Counted from the stretch's first letter, positions 27,664 through 37,409 are shown. The stretch: DNA of 56,289 nucleotides from Peptoniphilus senegalensis JC140 (GCF_000321025.1 NZ_HE610717.1:560950-617238); one strand, 5' to 3'. Notes: generated by a model from the sequence alone, not told the origin. Translations and numbers: made by a program.

Positions 27664-29675
27664 TTAATCTTTTTTTCCCTCAATATCTATTTCATCAAAA
27701 TTATTGTAATAAGCTTGCAGAGCAAGAAGAGACCCCCTTGCCTTTAAGACAATTTCGTCAAACTCTTCTTCTGCATCTGATAAAAGAATTATTGCTCCGC
27801 CTACTCCAAGAGTTGCCCTATTTTCTTCTATTAGGGCAGTTCTTATTACAATATTAAAATCCATTGTAGAATTGTTTGATATATATCCAAGAGTGCCTGA
27901 ATAAACTCCGCGAGGATAATCTTCTAGCTCATCAATTATTTCCAGTGTGCGTTTTTTTGGTGCACCAGTCATAGATCCTCCTGGAAAAGTTTTTTTCAGT
28001 ACATCTATTATATCGACATCATCCTTAATTTTTCCAGAAACTGTAGTTACAAGTTGATGTAGAGTTTTATAAGTCTCAACATCCATTAACTTTGGCACAG
28101 TTACAGAGCCAATCTCACAAAATTTACCCAAATCATTTCTCAGTAAATCTACAATCATTAAATTTTCTGATTTAGTCTTTTCTTCATTTCTTAGTGCATC
28201 AATTAGTTTTTGATCTTCTTCTAATGAATTTCCTCTTCTAATAGTACCCTTAATAGGTTTTGTTGTCACAATTTTATTTTTATCGACTTTTAAAAATCTT
28301 TCCATAGAAGATGATGCAATTTTTATTTCATCTAAGGGCAAGAGGGCAGAATATTGTCCAGGACTTTTTTCTCTAAGCTTCATGTAATATTTTTTACCAT
28401 CAATTTTATCAAAAATATCCAGCCTATTTGTTAGGCAAACTTCGTAAGTTTCTCCCTGGCAAATTAATTCTTTAATTTTCTTTATGTCATTTATGTAAGT
28501 TTTTTTGTCCTTCATAAATTTTAATTCTGGAAAGTCTTTTTTGCTTGTATCCTCTATTTTTTCCTTAAAATCTTCTTCCAAAATATTTTTTATCTCTTTA
28601 ATCCAATCTTTATCATCTTCACAAGTTAAAATATAAAGTTTTTTTCTTTGTGGTCGTAAACAAGAGCTCTATCACAATATTTAAAATAAGCGTCAGGATA
28701 GTCGTAGGAATAATTGTTAATTACATTTTCTGTATCTTTTTTTAATTCATAACCTAAGTATCCAATATAACCCAATTGAAAATCAAAGGGAAGAGATTCA
28801 TTGTAAATCCATCTCTTGCGATTTTCTTTTAAGAAATCAAAAATATTTACCTTATAAATTTCATTTCCTCTTCCATCTACAAAAGATTTTTCTAAAAGAT
28901 TTTTGTCCACGTCATACTTTATTGTGTGAGCCTTTGGACTTTGTAGCCCAAAAATTGAAAACCTTGAAAGTCCATCTTCCACCTTACTAGAGTCTAGCCA
29001 AAGAGTTTTCTCGTCATAATTATAAAATTTTTCATAAATATTTTTTGTATCAAAACTCTTATCTATTATTTCATAATAAAGTTTATCTTCTTTATAAAAA
29101 TCTTTGCAAATATTTATAAAATTTTCAATTAATTTTTCTCCGCATTCACTTGCAATTGATTCTGGATGAAATTGAAGTCCGTAAATTGGTTTAGTTTTGT
29201 GAGAAATTGCCATGACAACTCCATCTTCAGTTCTCGCATCAATATTTATATTTTCAAGTTCCTTGTCTTGGCAAGTCAGTGAGTGATACCTTGTAACAAC
29301 AAAATTATTTTTAATTCCCTTAAATAAATTTTTGCCATTGTGAATTACTTGGCTAAGTCTGCCATGCATTGGCTCTTTAGCTCTTAAAACTTCGCCACCA
29401 TTATAATGATAAATTCCTTGGTGTCCTAAACAAATCCCCAAAATTGGTTTGTCTAATTTTTCTATAATGTCTTTACAAACCCCAAAGTCTTTTTCCTTCT
29501 CTGGGCTTCCTGGACCGGGAGACAAAATTACATTGTCAAAGTCTAAATTTAAAACTTCTTCATAAGTCATCTCATCATTTTTAATCACAAGAGGTTCTAT
29601 GCCACTGACTTTTCCAATTAACTGGAAAAGATTGTAAGTGTAAGAATCGTAATTGTCAATTATAAGTGATTTCAT
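27664..29675 (-). pseudogene. pabAB: Aminodeoxychorismate synthase PabA-PabB fusion, frameshifted
   Basis: Converts chorismate and glutamine to 4-amino-4-deoxychorismate for folate. The amidotransferase part (1-~190) has the oxyanion/Cys motif LGICLGHQG (Cys82) and HPESI. A PabB/TrpE-type N-terminal domain follows, then the chorismate-binding core (EVCLTNRLDIF, TTKPIKGTIRRG, ENLMIVDLLRNDLG, GGSMTGAPKKR, GVYSGTLGYIS). The frame breaks at a seven-T run (28639-28645; seven A on the coding strand). Eight A would read KEKKLYILTCEDDKDWI and give a ~670-aa fusion. The KPIKGT lysine favours PabB over TrpE. It overlaps aroQ by 4 nt. A sequencing indel is likely. Confidence 0.88.
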
Positions 29676-30112
29676 TTTTGCTCCTTTAAATAATTTTTTA
29701 GATATATAATTGCCATTTTGTAGCCATCAATTCCATAACCTTCAAAAGATTTTATGGCATAGTTCCTAATAAAATTAATTTGTCTAAAATCCTCACGCTC
29801 TGAAACTTTTGAAATGTGAACTTCAACTGTTGGAATGCTCACTGCCTTTAGGGAATCTAAAATTGCAAGGCTCGTGTGAGTATAGGCAGCAGGATTTATA
29901 ACTATACCGTCAATTTTTTTGTAGGATTTTTGAATTATATCCACGATTGCCCCTTCGTGGTTTGATTGAAATTCCTCAATTTCAATATTTTCTTCAGCAG
30001 CAACTTCATCTAATAATTTTAATAATTTATCGTAACTTTCACTGCCATAAATATTAACTTCACGAATTCCAAGCATATTTATATTGGGACCATTAATTAC
30101 TAAAATTTTCAT
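29672..30112 (-). CDS. aroQ: 3-dehydroquinate dehydratase, type II
   Basis: 146-aa dodecameric type II dehydroquinase. Conserved NGPNINMLGIRE with the catalytic Tyr region (NIYGSESYD), QSNHEGAIVD, INPAAYTHTS and VEVHISKVSEREDFR. The ATG at 30112 is chosen because the family N-terminus MKILVINGPN starts there and GGAGG lies upstream; it overlaps the preceding fusion gene by 20 nt. The final 4 nt overlap pabAB. Confidence 0.95.
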   Translation of the reverse strand: MKILVINGPNINMLGIREVNIYGSESYDKLLKLLDEVAAEENIEIEEFQSNHEGAIVDIIQKSYKKIDGIVINPAAYTHTSLAILDSLKAVSIPTVEVHISKVSEREDFRQINFIRNYAIKSFEGYGIDGYKMAIIYLKNYLKEQK

Positions 30113-31601
30113 AATTTTTGATTCCCTCCAAAATCTTCTCCAAGGTCTTTTCTTTATCTTCAATAACTTTTATTTTTATATGAGAAATTTCTTCGTAAAT
30201 TTTATTTCTATCTTCATACATTTTTTCTAAAGCTTCTAAATTTTTTGAGAGAGGTCTTCCTTCTGTTTCAAGATTTTTTAAGTCCCTATCCAAATATATT
30301 ATAAGAGAATTTTGCAAAATGAGATCTCTATTGATTTCACTTAGGGGCGTGCCGCCACCACTTGAAATAATTACTCCAGTTTTTTTAGAAACCTCTTCTA
30401 ACACTTTTGTCTCTATATCTCTAAAATATTTTTCGCCCTTAGTTTCAAAAATTTCTTGAATGTTCCCTTCTCTTTTTTCAATTAATTTATCTGTGTCAAA
30501 AAATTCTATCTTTAGTTTTTCTGACAAGAGCCTTGCCATTGTAGTCTTGCCACAGGAAGGCATACCCACAAAGGCAATATTTTCCATATCATTTTTTATT
30601 TTAAAGTAAACTTTTTCAATTAAAGATTCATCTAATTTCTCGTCTAAAAAAAGTTCTCCTGCAAAAAAGGCTTGAGCAACTAACATCAAAAGTCCTGACA
30701 TAGTTTTTATGCCAAGCTTTTTGGCATCTAAAATTAATTTTGTATTTAGCGGGTTGTAAATTAAATCTATTACAGTCTCCAAGTCATTAAATTTACTTAA
30801 ATCAACCTTACAATCCATATTATTTGGATACATACCTACTGGACTTGCGTTAATAATAATATTAAAGTCACTAAATTTATCCAAGTTGTCGTAATTATTT
30901 TCGCCACTTCTACTTATTACAACTACTCTTTTTGCACCCTTGTCAGCTGCAAGTTTTTGGAGCATCTTACTTGCACCACCAGAACCAAGAATTAAAATCT
31001 TTTTATCCATAAAATCAATGCCAAAATATTTTAAGGAATAATCAAATCCAAGATAGTCTGTGTTATAGCCAAATAATTCTCCACCTTTATTTACAATTGT
31101 GTTTACTGCACCAATTTCGCTTGCAAAAGGGTCAACTTGGTCTAAATATTTTAAAGAAAGTTCCTTATAAGGAATAGTAACATTTATTCCCCTAAAATTT
31201 TTCTTTTTAAAAAAGTCCTCAATTTCATTTTCTTTTAAATTTTTTAGATTATAGTCATATTTTCCAAATAATTCGTGAATTTCCTTGGATTTGCTGTGAG
31301 ATAAACTTTCGCCAATAAGTCCAAATTTAAAATTCTCGTCCTTCACTTTTGAGATTATCTTTTTGCTCTCTCTAAAAATATCACTATAAATTGATCCAAT
31401 TATGCTTTTAAATTCTGGAGCAATTTTATTTTCTAGTTTTTTTATAATTTCATCTTCACGATTTGAATCTTCTGTCTCTAAATTGCTATTTAATTTAATA
31501 ATTCCAATTTCCTCGGAGATCTTCATTCTATTTTCCAAAAGATAGACAATTTGTGAATCAATTTCGTCCAACATTTTTCTTGATTCATCTAAATTTTTCA
31601 T
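30093..31601 (-). CDS. Trifunctional chorismate mutase / shikimate dehydrogenase / shikimate kinase
   Basis: 502-aa fusion. Residues 1-~85 are an AroQ-class chorismate mutase helix bundle (DEIDSQIVYLLENRMKISEEIG). Residues ~92-337 are AroE with GESLSHSKS, NVTIPYK (Lys146), NTDYLGF (Asp182) and the NADP motif GSGGAS (206-211). Residues ~340-495 are shikimate kinase with P-loop GMPSCGKT (346-353), DTD and SSGGGTP. Thus two sequential pathway steps plus the branch to prephenate sit on one chain. It overlaps aroC by 4 nt and aroQ by 20 nt. The chorismate mutase might serve as an allosteric domain. All catalytic motifs appear intact. Confidence 0.92.
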   Translation of the reverse strand: MKNLDESRKMLDEIDSQIVYLLENRMKISEEIGIIKLNSNLETEDSNREDEIIKKLENKIAPEFKSIIGSIYSDIFRESKKIISKVKDENFKFGLIGESLSHSKSKEIHELFGKYDYNLKNLKENEIEDFFKKKNFRGINVTIPYKELSLKYLDQVDPFASEIGAVNTIVNKGGELFGYNTDYLGFDYSLKYFGIDFMDKKILILGSGGASKMLQKLAADKGAKRVVVISRSGENNYDNLDKFSDFNIIINASPVGMYPNNMDCKVDLSKFNDLETVIDLIYNPLNTKLILDAKKLGIKTMSGLLMLVAQAFFAGELFLDEKLDESLIEKVYFKIKNDMENIAFVGMPSCGKTTMARLLSEKLKIEFFDTDKLIEKREGNIQEIFETKGEKYFRDIETKVLEEVSKKTGVIISSGGGTPLSEINRDLILQNSLIIYLDRDLKNLETEGRPLSKNLEALEKMYEDRNKIYEEISHIKIKVIEDKEKTLEKILEGIKNYENFSN

Positions 31602-32683
31602 CTTTCACCTTCCATAAGTAAATCTAAAATTGCAATGGCAGTAATCATTTCAATGGCAACGAGAGCTCTTGGCACAATTGAAGGATCATGCCTTCCTACA
31701 ACTTTTAAATCAACATCTTTTTTGTCTTTTAAGGATATAGTGCTTTGAGTTTTTGAAATTGAACTCGTCGGCTTAACTGCAGTCCTAAAAATTATTGGCA
31801 TAGAAGTTGAAAGTCCTCCAATTATTCCACCATTATTGTTGCTCTTTGTCTTAACTTCTCCATTTTCGTAATAATATTCATCATTATGAAGGCTTCCACG
31901 CATTTTGGAGGCTGCAAATCCACTTCCAAATTCAATTCCCTTTATGCCTGGAACAGAAAAAACTGCGTGAGAAATAACTGATTCAATGGAATCAAAAAAG
32001 GGCTCTCCAATTCCTACTGGCATATTTAAAATAAAAGTTTCCACAATTCCACCAATGGAATCTCCATCTTCCTTTGCCTTTAAAATTTCTCCCTCCATTT
32101 TTTCTCTTACTTCATGGTCAAAAACTGGGAAGTCTTCATTTTTTAGATTAGAAAGTTTATCTTCATTAATGTCCCTTAATTCTAATTTAACATCTTCTTC
32201 ATCGCCTATGCTTTTTATCCTGGTGTAAATTTTTATGTCCCTCTTTAAAAGTAAATCTTCAGCAATTGAGCCTGCTATAACTATAGGAGCAGTCATTCTG
32301 CCAGAAAACTGTCCACCACCTCTCATGTCATTAAAGCCTTTGAATTTAACATAGGCAGGATAATCTGCGTGAGATGGACGAGGTCTATCCTTTAAATTAT
32401 CGTAGTCCCTGCTTCTTTGGTCCTTGTTCTCGATAATTGCACATATTGGTGTCCCACAAGTTAGACCATCAACTTCTCCACTTACAATTTTAAAATCATC
32501 ATCTTCTTTTCTCGCAGTAGAAAATTTATTTTTGCCAGGTCTTCTCCTATCAAGATTTTTTCTTATTAAATCTTTATTTATTTTATATCCAGCACTTATT
32601 CCATCAATAATAATTCCAATTTCTTCAGAATGTGATTGACCAAATAAAGTTACTTTAAAATTTTTGCCAAAACTATATGACAT
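31598..32683 (-). CDS. aroC: Chorismate synthase
   Basis: 361-aa FMN-dependent enzyme removing phosphate from EPSP to form chorismate. Signatures: FGQSHSEEIG, the arginine-rich RRRPGKNKFSTARKE, RPRPSHADYPAYVKFKG, and RGGGQFSGRMTAP, with the second conserved His in the HADYPAY segment. Near the C-terminus is GRHDPSIVPRAL. Overlaps aroA by 11 nt and the next gene by 4 nt. Confidence 0.97.
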   Translation of the reverse strand: MSYSFGKNFKVTLFGQSHSEEIGIIIDGISAGYKINKDLIRKNLDRRRPGKNKFSTARKEDDDFKIVSGEVDGLTCGTPICAIIENKDQRSRDYDNLKDRPRPSHADYPAYVKFKGFNDMRGGGQFSGRMTAPIVIAGSIAEDLLLKRDIKIYTRIKSIGDEEDVKLELRDINEDKLSNLKNEDFPVFDHEVREKMEGEILKAKEDGDSIGGIVETFILNMPVGIGEPFFDSIESVISHAVFSVPGIKGIEFGSGFAASKMRGSLHNDEYYYENGEVKTKSNNNGGIIGGLSTSMPIIFRTAVKPTSSISKTQSTISLKDKKDVDLKVVGRHDPSIVPRALVAIEMITAIAILDLLMEGER

Positions 32684-33908
32684 TTGTCTTACCTCCTAAA
32701 GATTTAAAATCACAAAAAAAGTTTTTGTAAGATTTTTCCACGCACTGACAATCATTAATCCTTATAGGACCATCTGCAAAAGTAGCCGCAATAGATGCAG
32801 ACATAGCAATTCTATGATCATTATAAGTGTTTATTTTACAAGACTTGAATTTTTCCACTCCCCTAAAGGAAAAGGAGTCTTCAAATAATTTTACCTGAAC
32901 TCCCAAATTTTCTAGCATGTCAATAGTGCTTTTTACCCTGTCGCTTTCCTTTAGTCTCAACCTTTTTATATTTATAACTTCTGTCTCTGTATTTGAATGT
33001 GCTGCAACTATTGATAAAATTGGGACAGCATCAGGCATATTTTTTGCATCTAAGGTTACTTTTTTCTTAGCATCATTTATTTTTTTTAGATGAAAGTCTT
33101 CTTTAGAAATATTATAATACCCCAGGTCTTTTAAAAATTCTAAGGCTTTTCTATCTCCTTGAACTGAATTTTTATTAAGTCCCAGCACTTTTACACCAGC
33201 TACCAAGAAAAATAGAGCATTGCTCCAGTCTTTTTCAACAACATAATTTACCGGAGAAAATTTTCCCTTACAAGTATAAAAATTTTCATTTTCTATAACG
33301 TCCACTCCAAAATTTTTCATGACATCAATAGTCATGTCAATATAGGGTTTTGATTCCGTTTCATTTGTTAGCCTTATATTAAAATCTTCCTGACAGTATC
33401 CTGATGCAAGCATAAGACCAGAAATAAATTGAGAGCTTATATTTCCTGGAAGAGTAAAATTAAAATCTCTTAGCTTTCCCCTTAAATAAATTGAATCTCC
33501 AACTTCTTTAATTTCTACTCCATGATTGGGAAATTCATGGAAGTAGACAGAATTAGTTCTTCCAACAAGACTTCCCCTCCTAATGATTTTTGCCTCAAGG
33601 CCAAGGGCGGCAATGACTGGCAACAAAAACCTAAGTGTACTTCCACTTTCAAATACATCCACAGTAACTGGCCCAAGGAATTTTTTTGGTGGATTGATAT
33701 AGAATTTATTTCCTATTTTTTTTATCCTTACTCCAAGAGATTTTGCAGCATTAAGAGATGCTTCAATGTCCTTTGAAAGCTCATCTATCTCAATTACCGA
33801 CTCTCCCTTTGCAAGTGCTGCACAAAAAATAGCTCTGTGGGCATAGGATTTTGATGTAATTGCAGAAATTTCTCCAGATAATTTTTTGTTTTCAATAATT
33901 CTATTCAT
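32673..33908 (-). CDS. aroA: 3-phosphoshikimate 1-carboxyvinyltransferase (EPSP synthase)
   Basis: 411-aa EPSP synthase joining shikimate-3-phosphate and PEP. Seen: SKSYAHRAIFCAAL (S3P-binding), SGSTLRFLLP, GNISSQFISGLMLA, DAVPILSI, RLRLKESDRV, and NTYNDHRIAMSASI. Usual length minus a few residues (E. coli 427). The phosphate-binding loop reads ESGSTLRFL where class I enzymes have NAGTAMR and class II SGTT, which may bear on glyphosate sensitivity but cannot be settled by eye. Overlaps aroB by 8 nt. Confidence 0.96.
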   Translation of the reverse strand: MNRIIENKKLSGEISAITSKSYAHRAIFCAALAKGESVIEIDELSKDIEASLNAAKSLGVRIKKIGNKFYINPPKKFLGPVTVDVFESGSTLRFLLPVIAALGLEAKIIRRGSLVGRTNSVYFHEFPNHGVEIKEVGDSIYLRGKLRDFNFTLPGNISSQFISGLMLASGYCQEDFNIRLTNETESKPYIDMTIDVMKNFGVDVIENENFYTCKGKFSPVNYVVEKDWSNALFFLVAGVKVLGLNKNSVQGDRKALEFLKDLGYYNISKEDFHLKKINDAKKKVTLDAKNMPDAVPILSIVAAHSNTETEVINIKRLRLKESDRVKSTIDMLENLGVQVKLFEDSFSFRGVEKFKSCKINTYNDHRIAMSASIAATFADGPIRINDCQCVEKSYKNFFCDFKSLGGKTNVI

Positions 33909-34944
33909 TTTCCTTACCTAAATCAATTATTTTTTTAAACTCATCAAAAGTAATTTTTTTACTTATAACCTCGCCTATTTTTACTGGAAGAATTACATTT
34001 ATAAGATTTTTATTTATTTTTTTGTCGTGCTTTAAAATCCCTAAAATTTCTTCTGTCTCAAAGTCATAAGAAGTTGGAAGATTGTGATTTTTAAAAGCAG
34101 AAATTATTTCGCCGGAAAAATCTTCTTCCGCAAGACCCATCTTATAAGCTGCCCTTGCCATATAAATTAGTCCAATTCCAATACTTTCGCCGTGGTTTAA
34201 TTTATATTTTGAAAGAGATTCTATGCCGTGACCAATAGTGTGACCAAGATTTAACTTTTGTCTCTTCCCCTTGTCCCTTTCATCATCTCTTACAAAGTCC
34301 AGCTTAATATTTAAAGATTTGTAAATAATTTTTTCGTAGTCAAGTTTTTTTGCAGACTTTAAATAATCAAAAAATCCCCTATCCCTTAAGACGGAATATT
34401 TAAAAATTTCTGCAAGTCCATTGTTAATATTTCTATCGTCAAGACTTTCCAAAAAGCTGTAATCAATGTGGACATATTTAGGAAAATAAAAGGCGCCAAT
34501 TTGATTTTTTAAGTTCATAAAATTTATGCCATTTTTTCCGCCAACGGAAGAGTCGATCATTGAAAGAAGAGTTGTAGGCACAGAGATAAAATCTATCCCC
34601 CTTAAATAAGTTGCTGCCACAAAGCCAGATATGTCTCCCACAACACCGCCGCCAAAGGCGATTATTATGTCCCCTCTATTAAAATTATTTTCCAGCAAAA
34701 ATTTATTTATACTTATGTAAGATTCCATGGACTTGGATTTTTCTCCAGCAGGAAATTTATAAATAAAATAATTTAAGCCATCCATAATATTTTTTAATCT
34801 CTCGCTATAAATACCGAAGACATTTTCGTCTGTTATGACTAAAAATTTTGCTTCCTTATTTTTAAATAAATAATCTCTTAACTTTTTATCACTTATATAG
34901 TCAATATCTATTGTATAATTATTTTCTTTAACTTGAATTTTCAT
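33901..34944 (-). CDS. aroB: 3-dehydroquinate synthase
   Basis: 347-aa NAD- and metal-dependent enzyme converting DAHP to dehydroquinate. Motifs: PAGEKSKSMES, GGGVVGDISGFVAATYLRG, PTTLLSMIDSSVGGKNGIN, LNLGHTIGHGIE and NHGESIGIGL; the two HxxxH metal His residues are present. First gene of the eight-gene aro-pab operon. Only a weak promoter candidate (TATGAT) is seen upstream, and there is no T-box or riboswitch. Confidence 0.96.
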   Translation of the reverse strand: MKIQVKENNYTIDIDYISDKKLRDYLFKNKEAKFLVITDENVFGIYSERLKNIMDGLNYFIYKFPAGEKSKSMESYISINKFLLENNFNRGDIIIAFGGGVVGDISGFVAATYLRGIDFISVPTTLLSMIDSSVGGKNGINFMNLKNQIGAFYFPKYVHIDYSFLESLDDRNINNGLAEIFKYSVLRDRGFFDYLKSAKKLDYEKIIYKSLNIKLDFVRDDERDKGKRQKLNLGHTIGHGIESLSKYKLNHGESIGIGLIYMARAAYKMGLAEEDFSGEIISAFKNHNLPTSYDFETEEILGILKHDKKINKNLINVILPVKIGEVISKKITFDEFKKIIDLGKENE

Positions 34945-35292
34945 AAAACACTCCTATGCCTTGCTCTCTCTATCATAAAACAAAGATGCCTATAAATAAA
35001 GAATCTTCTTAGTTTTAAGCTAAAATATTTTTACTTTATCTAAATATCATTGAAAAGTTTCAATCTTTATATTAAAATTTATTTGAGTTAATTAGATCAT
35101 CGATTATTTTAATTATTTGTTTAGACATTCTTTAATTATTTTATCGTCCCTTTTTACCGTCATCCTTGTAAAAATTGGGTTTTATGATTTTAAAAATTCC
35201 TTTAAGAAAGAGTATTATATTCTTAAATACCTCTATTTTTTATTTGATAGCTTAATTTTAATTAAGATTATTTATTTTTTAGGAGGGCTGTC
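34945..35292. other. AT-rich divergent intergenic region, aroB / secreted protein
   Basis: 348 nt without a gene. On the minus side an AGGAGT ribosome site and a weak TATGAT -10 serve aroB. On the plus side TTGATA at 35244-35249 could be a -35 but the -10 is poor; the ribosome site is AGGAGGG at 35281-35287. A perfect 16-bp palindrome CTTAATTTTAATTAAG (35251-35266) lies 27 nt before the ATG and may be an operator. No tRNA, T-box or terminator seen. Confidence 0.5.
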
Positions 35293-35901
35293 ATGAATTT
35301 ATTTAAAAAATTCTTACTTTTAAGCTTATTACTTTTCGTATCTCTTCTACTTATATTTGCTAATTCAGATAAATTAAATATTCAAAAGGAAACTATAGAT
35401 ATTAATCCTTCTGAAAACAAATTATTAACCTATGATGAAATGTTCAATACCATGCTAGAAGATGGATATACTGAAAGTGAAATATATTCTATTCTTAGCA
35501 GAGATTTTTCAAATAATAATGAAGCTGAATTAAGAGATTTTTCTTATACTACATTATCGAAACCATTAAGCGTAAGTCCAGACTATAAACCTACATTAAA
35601 ATTTTATATTCAAGTTGATTCTAGTAATGGTGCTTATTATATTTATAAAATCTTAAAGGTTGATATGAATAGACAGTATAATTCAAAATCAAAAAATTTT
35701 ACAGGTAACATATACTATAACTTAGAAACTAACACAAGAATTTATTACTCAATTAATGGAGACTTCTATAATAAGGGTACAATTAGCACTACTGGTGGCG
35801 GAAGTGTTGGTATTGGCGAAGGTGGTGAATTGTATTTTTCCCTAATAGGAGCATCTTCTCATTTTAAATATTTCTATGAAGAAGATTATGTTCACTATTA
35901 G
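35293..35901 (+). CDS. Secreted protein of unknown function
   Basis: 202-aa protein not recognised. It has a signal peptide or N-terminal anchor (KKFLLLSLLLFVSLLLIFANS) without a lipobox Cys, then a polar acidic region (~30-90) containing YDEMFNTMLEDGYTESEIYSIL, and a β-rich, Tyr/Asn-rich C-terminal part (YYIYKIL, IYYNLETNTRIYYS) ending YVHY. A strong AGGAGGG site supports the start. It is the only plus-strand gene between the aro and znu operons and shares a bidirectional terminator with znuB. Confidence 0.75.
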   Translation: MNLFKKFLLLSLLLFVSLLLIFANSDKLNIQKETIDINPSENKLLTYDEMFNTMLEDGYTESEIYSILSRDFSNNNEAELRDFSYTTLSKPLSVSPDYKPTLKFYIQVDSSNGAYYIYKILKVDMNRQYNSKSKNFTGNIYYNLETNTRIYYSINGDFYNKGTISTTGGGSVGIGEGGELYFSLIGASSHFKYFYEEDYVHY

Positions 35902-35929
35902 TTGAAAATTTAAACTTAACATATTAATA

Positions 35930-35967
35930 AAGAGTGGGGACATATGGCGTCCTCACTCTTATTTTTT
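35930..35967. terminator. Bidirectional terminator between the secreted-protein gene and znuB
   Basis: 11-bp stem AAGAGTGGGGA / TCCTCACTCTT (one G-U pair), plus-strand tail ATTTTTTC. The minus-strand tail (TTTATTAA) is weaker. The znuB stop codon lies at the stem edge. Confidence 0.75.
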
Positions 35968-36750
35968 CTTTATTAAAAGTATAAGAGTTAAAAATAAAAC
36001 TCCAATTAATACAATTGCCCCGCCTGGTTTTAGTCCAATATAAAAGGATGACACGAGCCCTGTTATTGTGAAAATAAAACCAAAGACTGATGCAAGTATA
36101 GTCGTCTTTAAATAGCCCAGCTTAAACTGCATGGCTGATGCCACTGGCACTACCATAAGGGATGAAATAATTAAAATCCCAACAGTTCTTGCAGATACAG
36201 AAATTGTTACTGCAATTAAAATCATAAAAATTAGATTTACCCTATCAACATTTACTCCTGATAGTCTCGCCGATGACTCGTCAAAAGATATATACATGAG
36301 GTCAGTAAAAAGATAGAAAAATAAAATAAATACAACAAGAGAAACTATTAAAATCAAATAAAAATCAAATTTTGGTATGGCAATTATAGACCCAAAGAGA
36401 TATTCTTCGAAGTTGGCACTTGTCTTTACAAAACCAGAAAAAAGTGATGCAAGACCAATACCTGTGCTCATTAAAATTGCAGATGAAATTTCTTGGTAAC
36501 CTGGGAACTTCGTCCTCACATATTCCAAAAATAAAGAGCCGAAAACACACAAAACTAATGCTCCAAGGACTGGAGAAGTTGAGGTTATTAATCCAAGCAT
36601 TACACCAGCAAGGGACACATGTGATAGAGCATCTCCTATTACAGAAATCTTTTTATTGACAACTACAACTCCCATGCAGGGGATGATTATTGACAAGAAG
36701 GCTCCAACTATTAGCGCCTTTATCATGTATGAATATTGAAAGATTTCCAT
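35959..36750 (-). CDS. znuB: Zinc/manganese ABC transporter permease (ABC-3 family)
   Basis: 263-aa integral membrane permease with about eight helices and the family segment NKKISVIGDALSHVSLAGVMLG near residues 30-55, plus LSGVNVDRVN and a conserved C-terminal GLKPGGAIVLI. It pairs with the ATPase (1-nt overlap, TAATG-type) and the His-rich binding lipoprotein upstream, which point to Zn2+. The znuA-znuC-znuB order and divergent Fur-family regulator support zinc-regulated uptake. Confidence 0.9.
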   Translation of the reverse strand: MEIFQYSYMIKALIVGAFLSIIIPCMGVVVVNKKISVIGDALSHVSLAGVMLGLITSTSPVLGALVLCVFGSLFLEYVRTKFPGYQEISSAILMSTGIGLASLFSGFVKTSANFEEYLFGSIIAIPKFDFYLILIVSLVVFILFFYLFTDLMYISFDESSARLSGVNVDRVNLIFMILIAVTISVSARTVGILIISSLMVVPVASAMQFKLGYLKTTILASVFGFIFTITGLVSSFYIGLKPGGAIVLIGVLFLTLILLIKKK

Positions 36751-37409
36751 TATTTCACTTCCCTAATTTTTTCATCTTTTATCTCAAAAACTTTATTTAC
36801 ATTCTCTTCCACTTCTTCAAGGTTGTGGGTAATCATTAAAATTGTAATATTATGCTCTCTGTTAATGTGGCTTAAAAGATTAAAAAGTGATTCCTTAGAC
36901 TCTCTGTCCACTCCAGTCATTGGTTCGTCTAAGATTAAAAATTCAGGCGTGGCAACAAGAGTCTTGGCAATTAAAACTCTCTGCCTTTGACCTCCAGACA
37001 GCTCTGTATAAAGTCTATCCCTATATTTTTCCATACCAACAAGATTTAGGGCACTTGTAATTTTTTCCCTGTCATAGGATTTTAATTTTCTAAAGCCCTT
37101 GTTCCTTGGATAAAGTGCCAGAGACAATAATTCCCCCACTGTTATTGGAAATTCCAAAGAAGATGGGACAGATAGTTGAGGCACATATCCTATATCCTTT
37201 AATCCATTTTTTGTATAAAAAGAAACAGTGCCGGTAAGTGGTTTAAGTTGATTTAAAATCAGCTTAACTAAAGTCGACTTTCCGGCACCGTTAGAACCTA
37301 TAAGGGCGATGTAGTCGCCCCTATAGACATCAAAATTTATATCATCTAAAACTAATTCATCACTGTATTTAAAGCTTAGATTTTTGATTTCTAACAATTT
37401 TTCCTTCAC
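36750..37409 (-). CDS. znuC: Zinc/manganese ABC transporter ATP-binding protein
   Basis: 219-aa ABC ATPase with Walker A GSNGAGKST, Q-loop GYVPQ, signature ELSGGQRQRVLIAKTL, Walker B FLILDEPMTGVD and switch His in MITHN. Belongs to the ZnuC/MntB group. Single-base overlaps with znuA and znuB show a tight operon. Confidence 0.92.
   Translation of the reverse strand: MKEKLLEIKNLSFKYSDELVLDDINFDVYRGDYIALIGSNGAGKSTLVKLILNQLKPLTGTVSFYTKNGLKDIGYVPQLSVPSSLEFPITVGELLSLALYPRNKGFRKLKSYDREKITSALNLVGMEKYRDRLYTELSGGQRQRVLIAKTLVATPEFLILDEPMTGVDRESKESLFNLLSHINREHNITILMITHNLEEVEENVNKVFEIKDEKIREVK

Noticed and set aside
34945-35292. T-box or riboswitch leader for the aro-pab operon
   Set aside because: No specifier/antiterminator layout, no NNTGGNACC-type T-box and no terminator hairpin between the promoter region and aroB.
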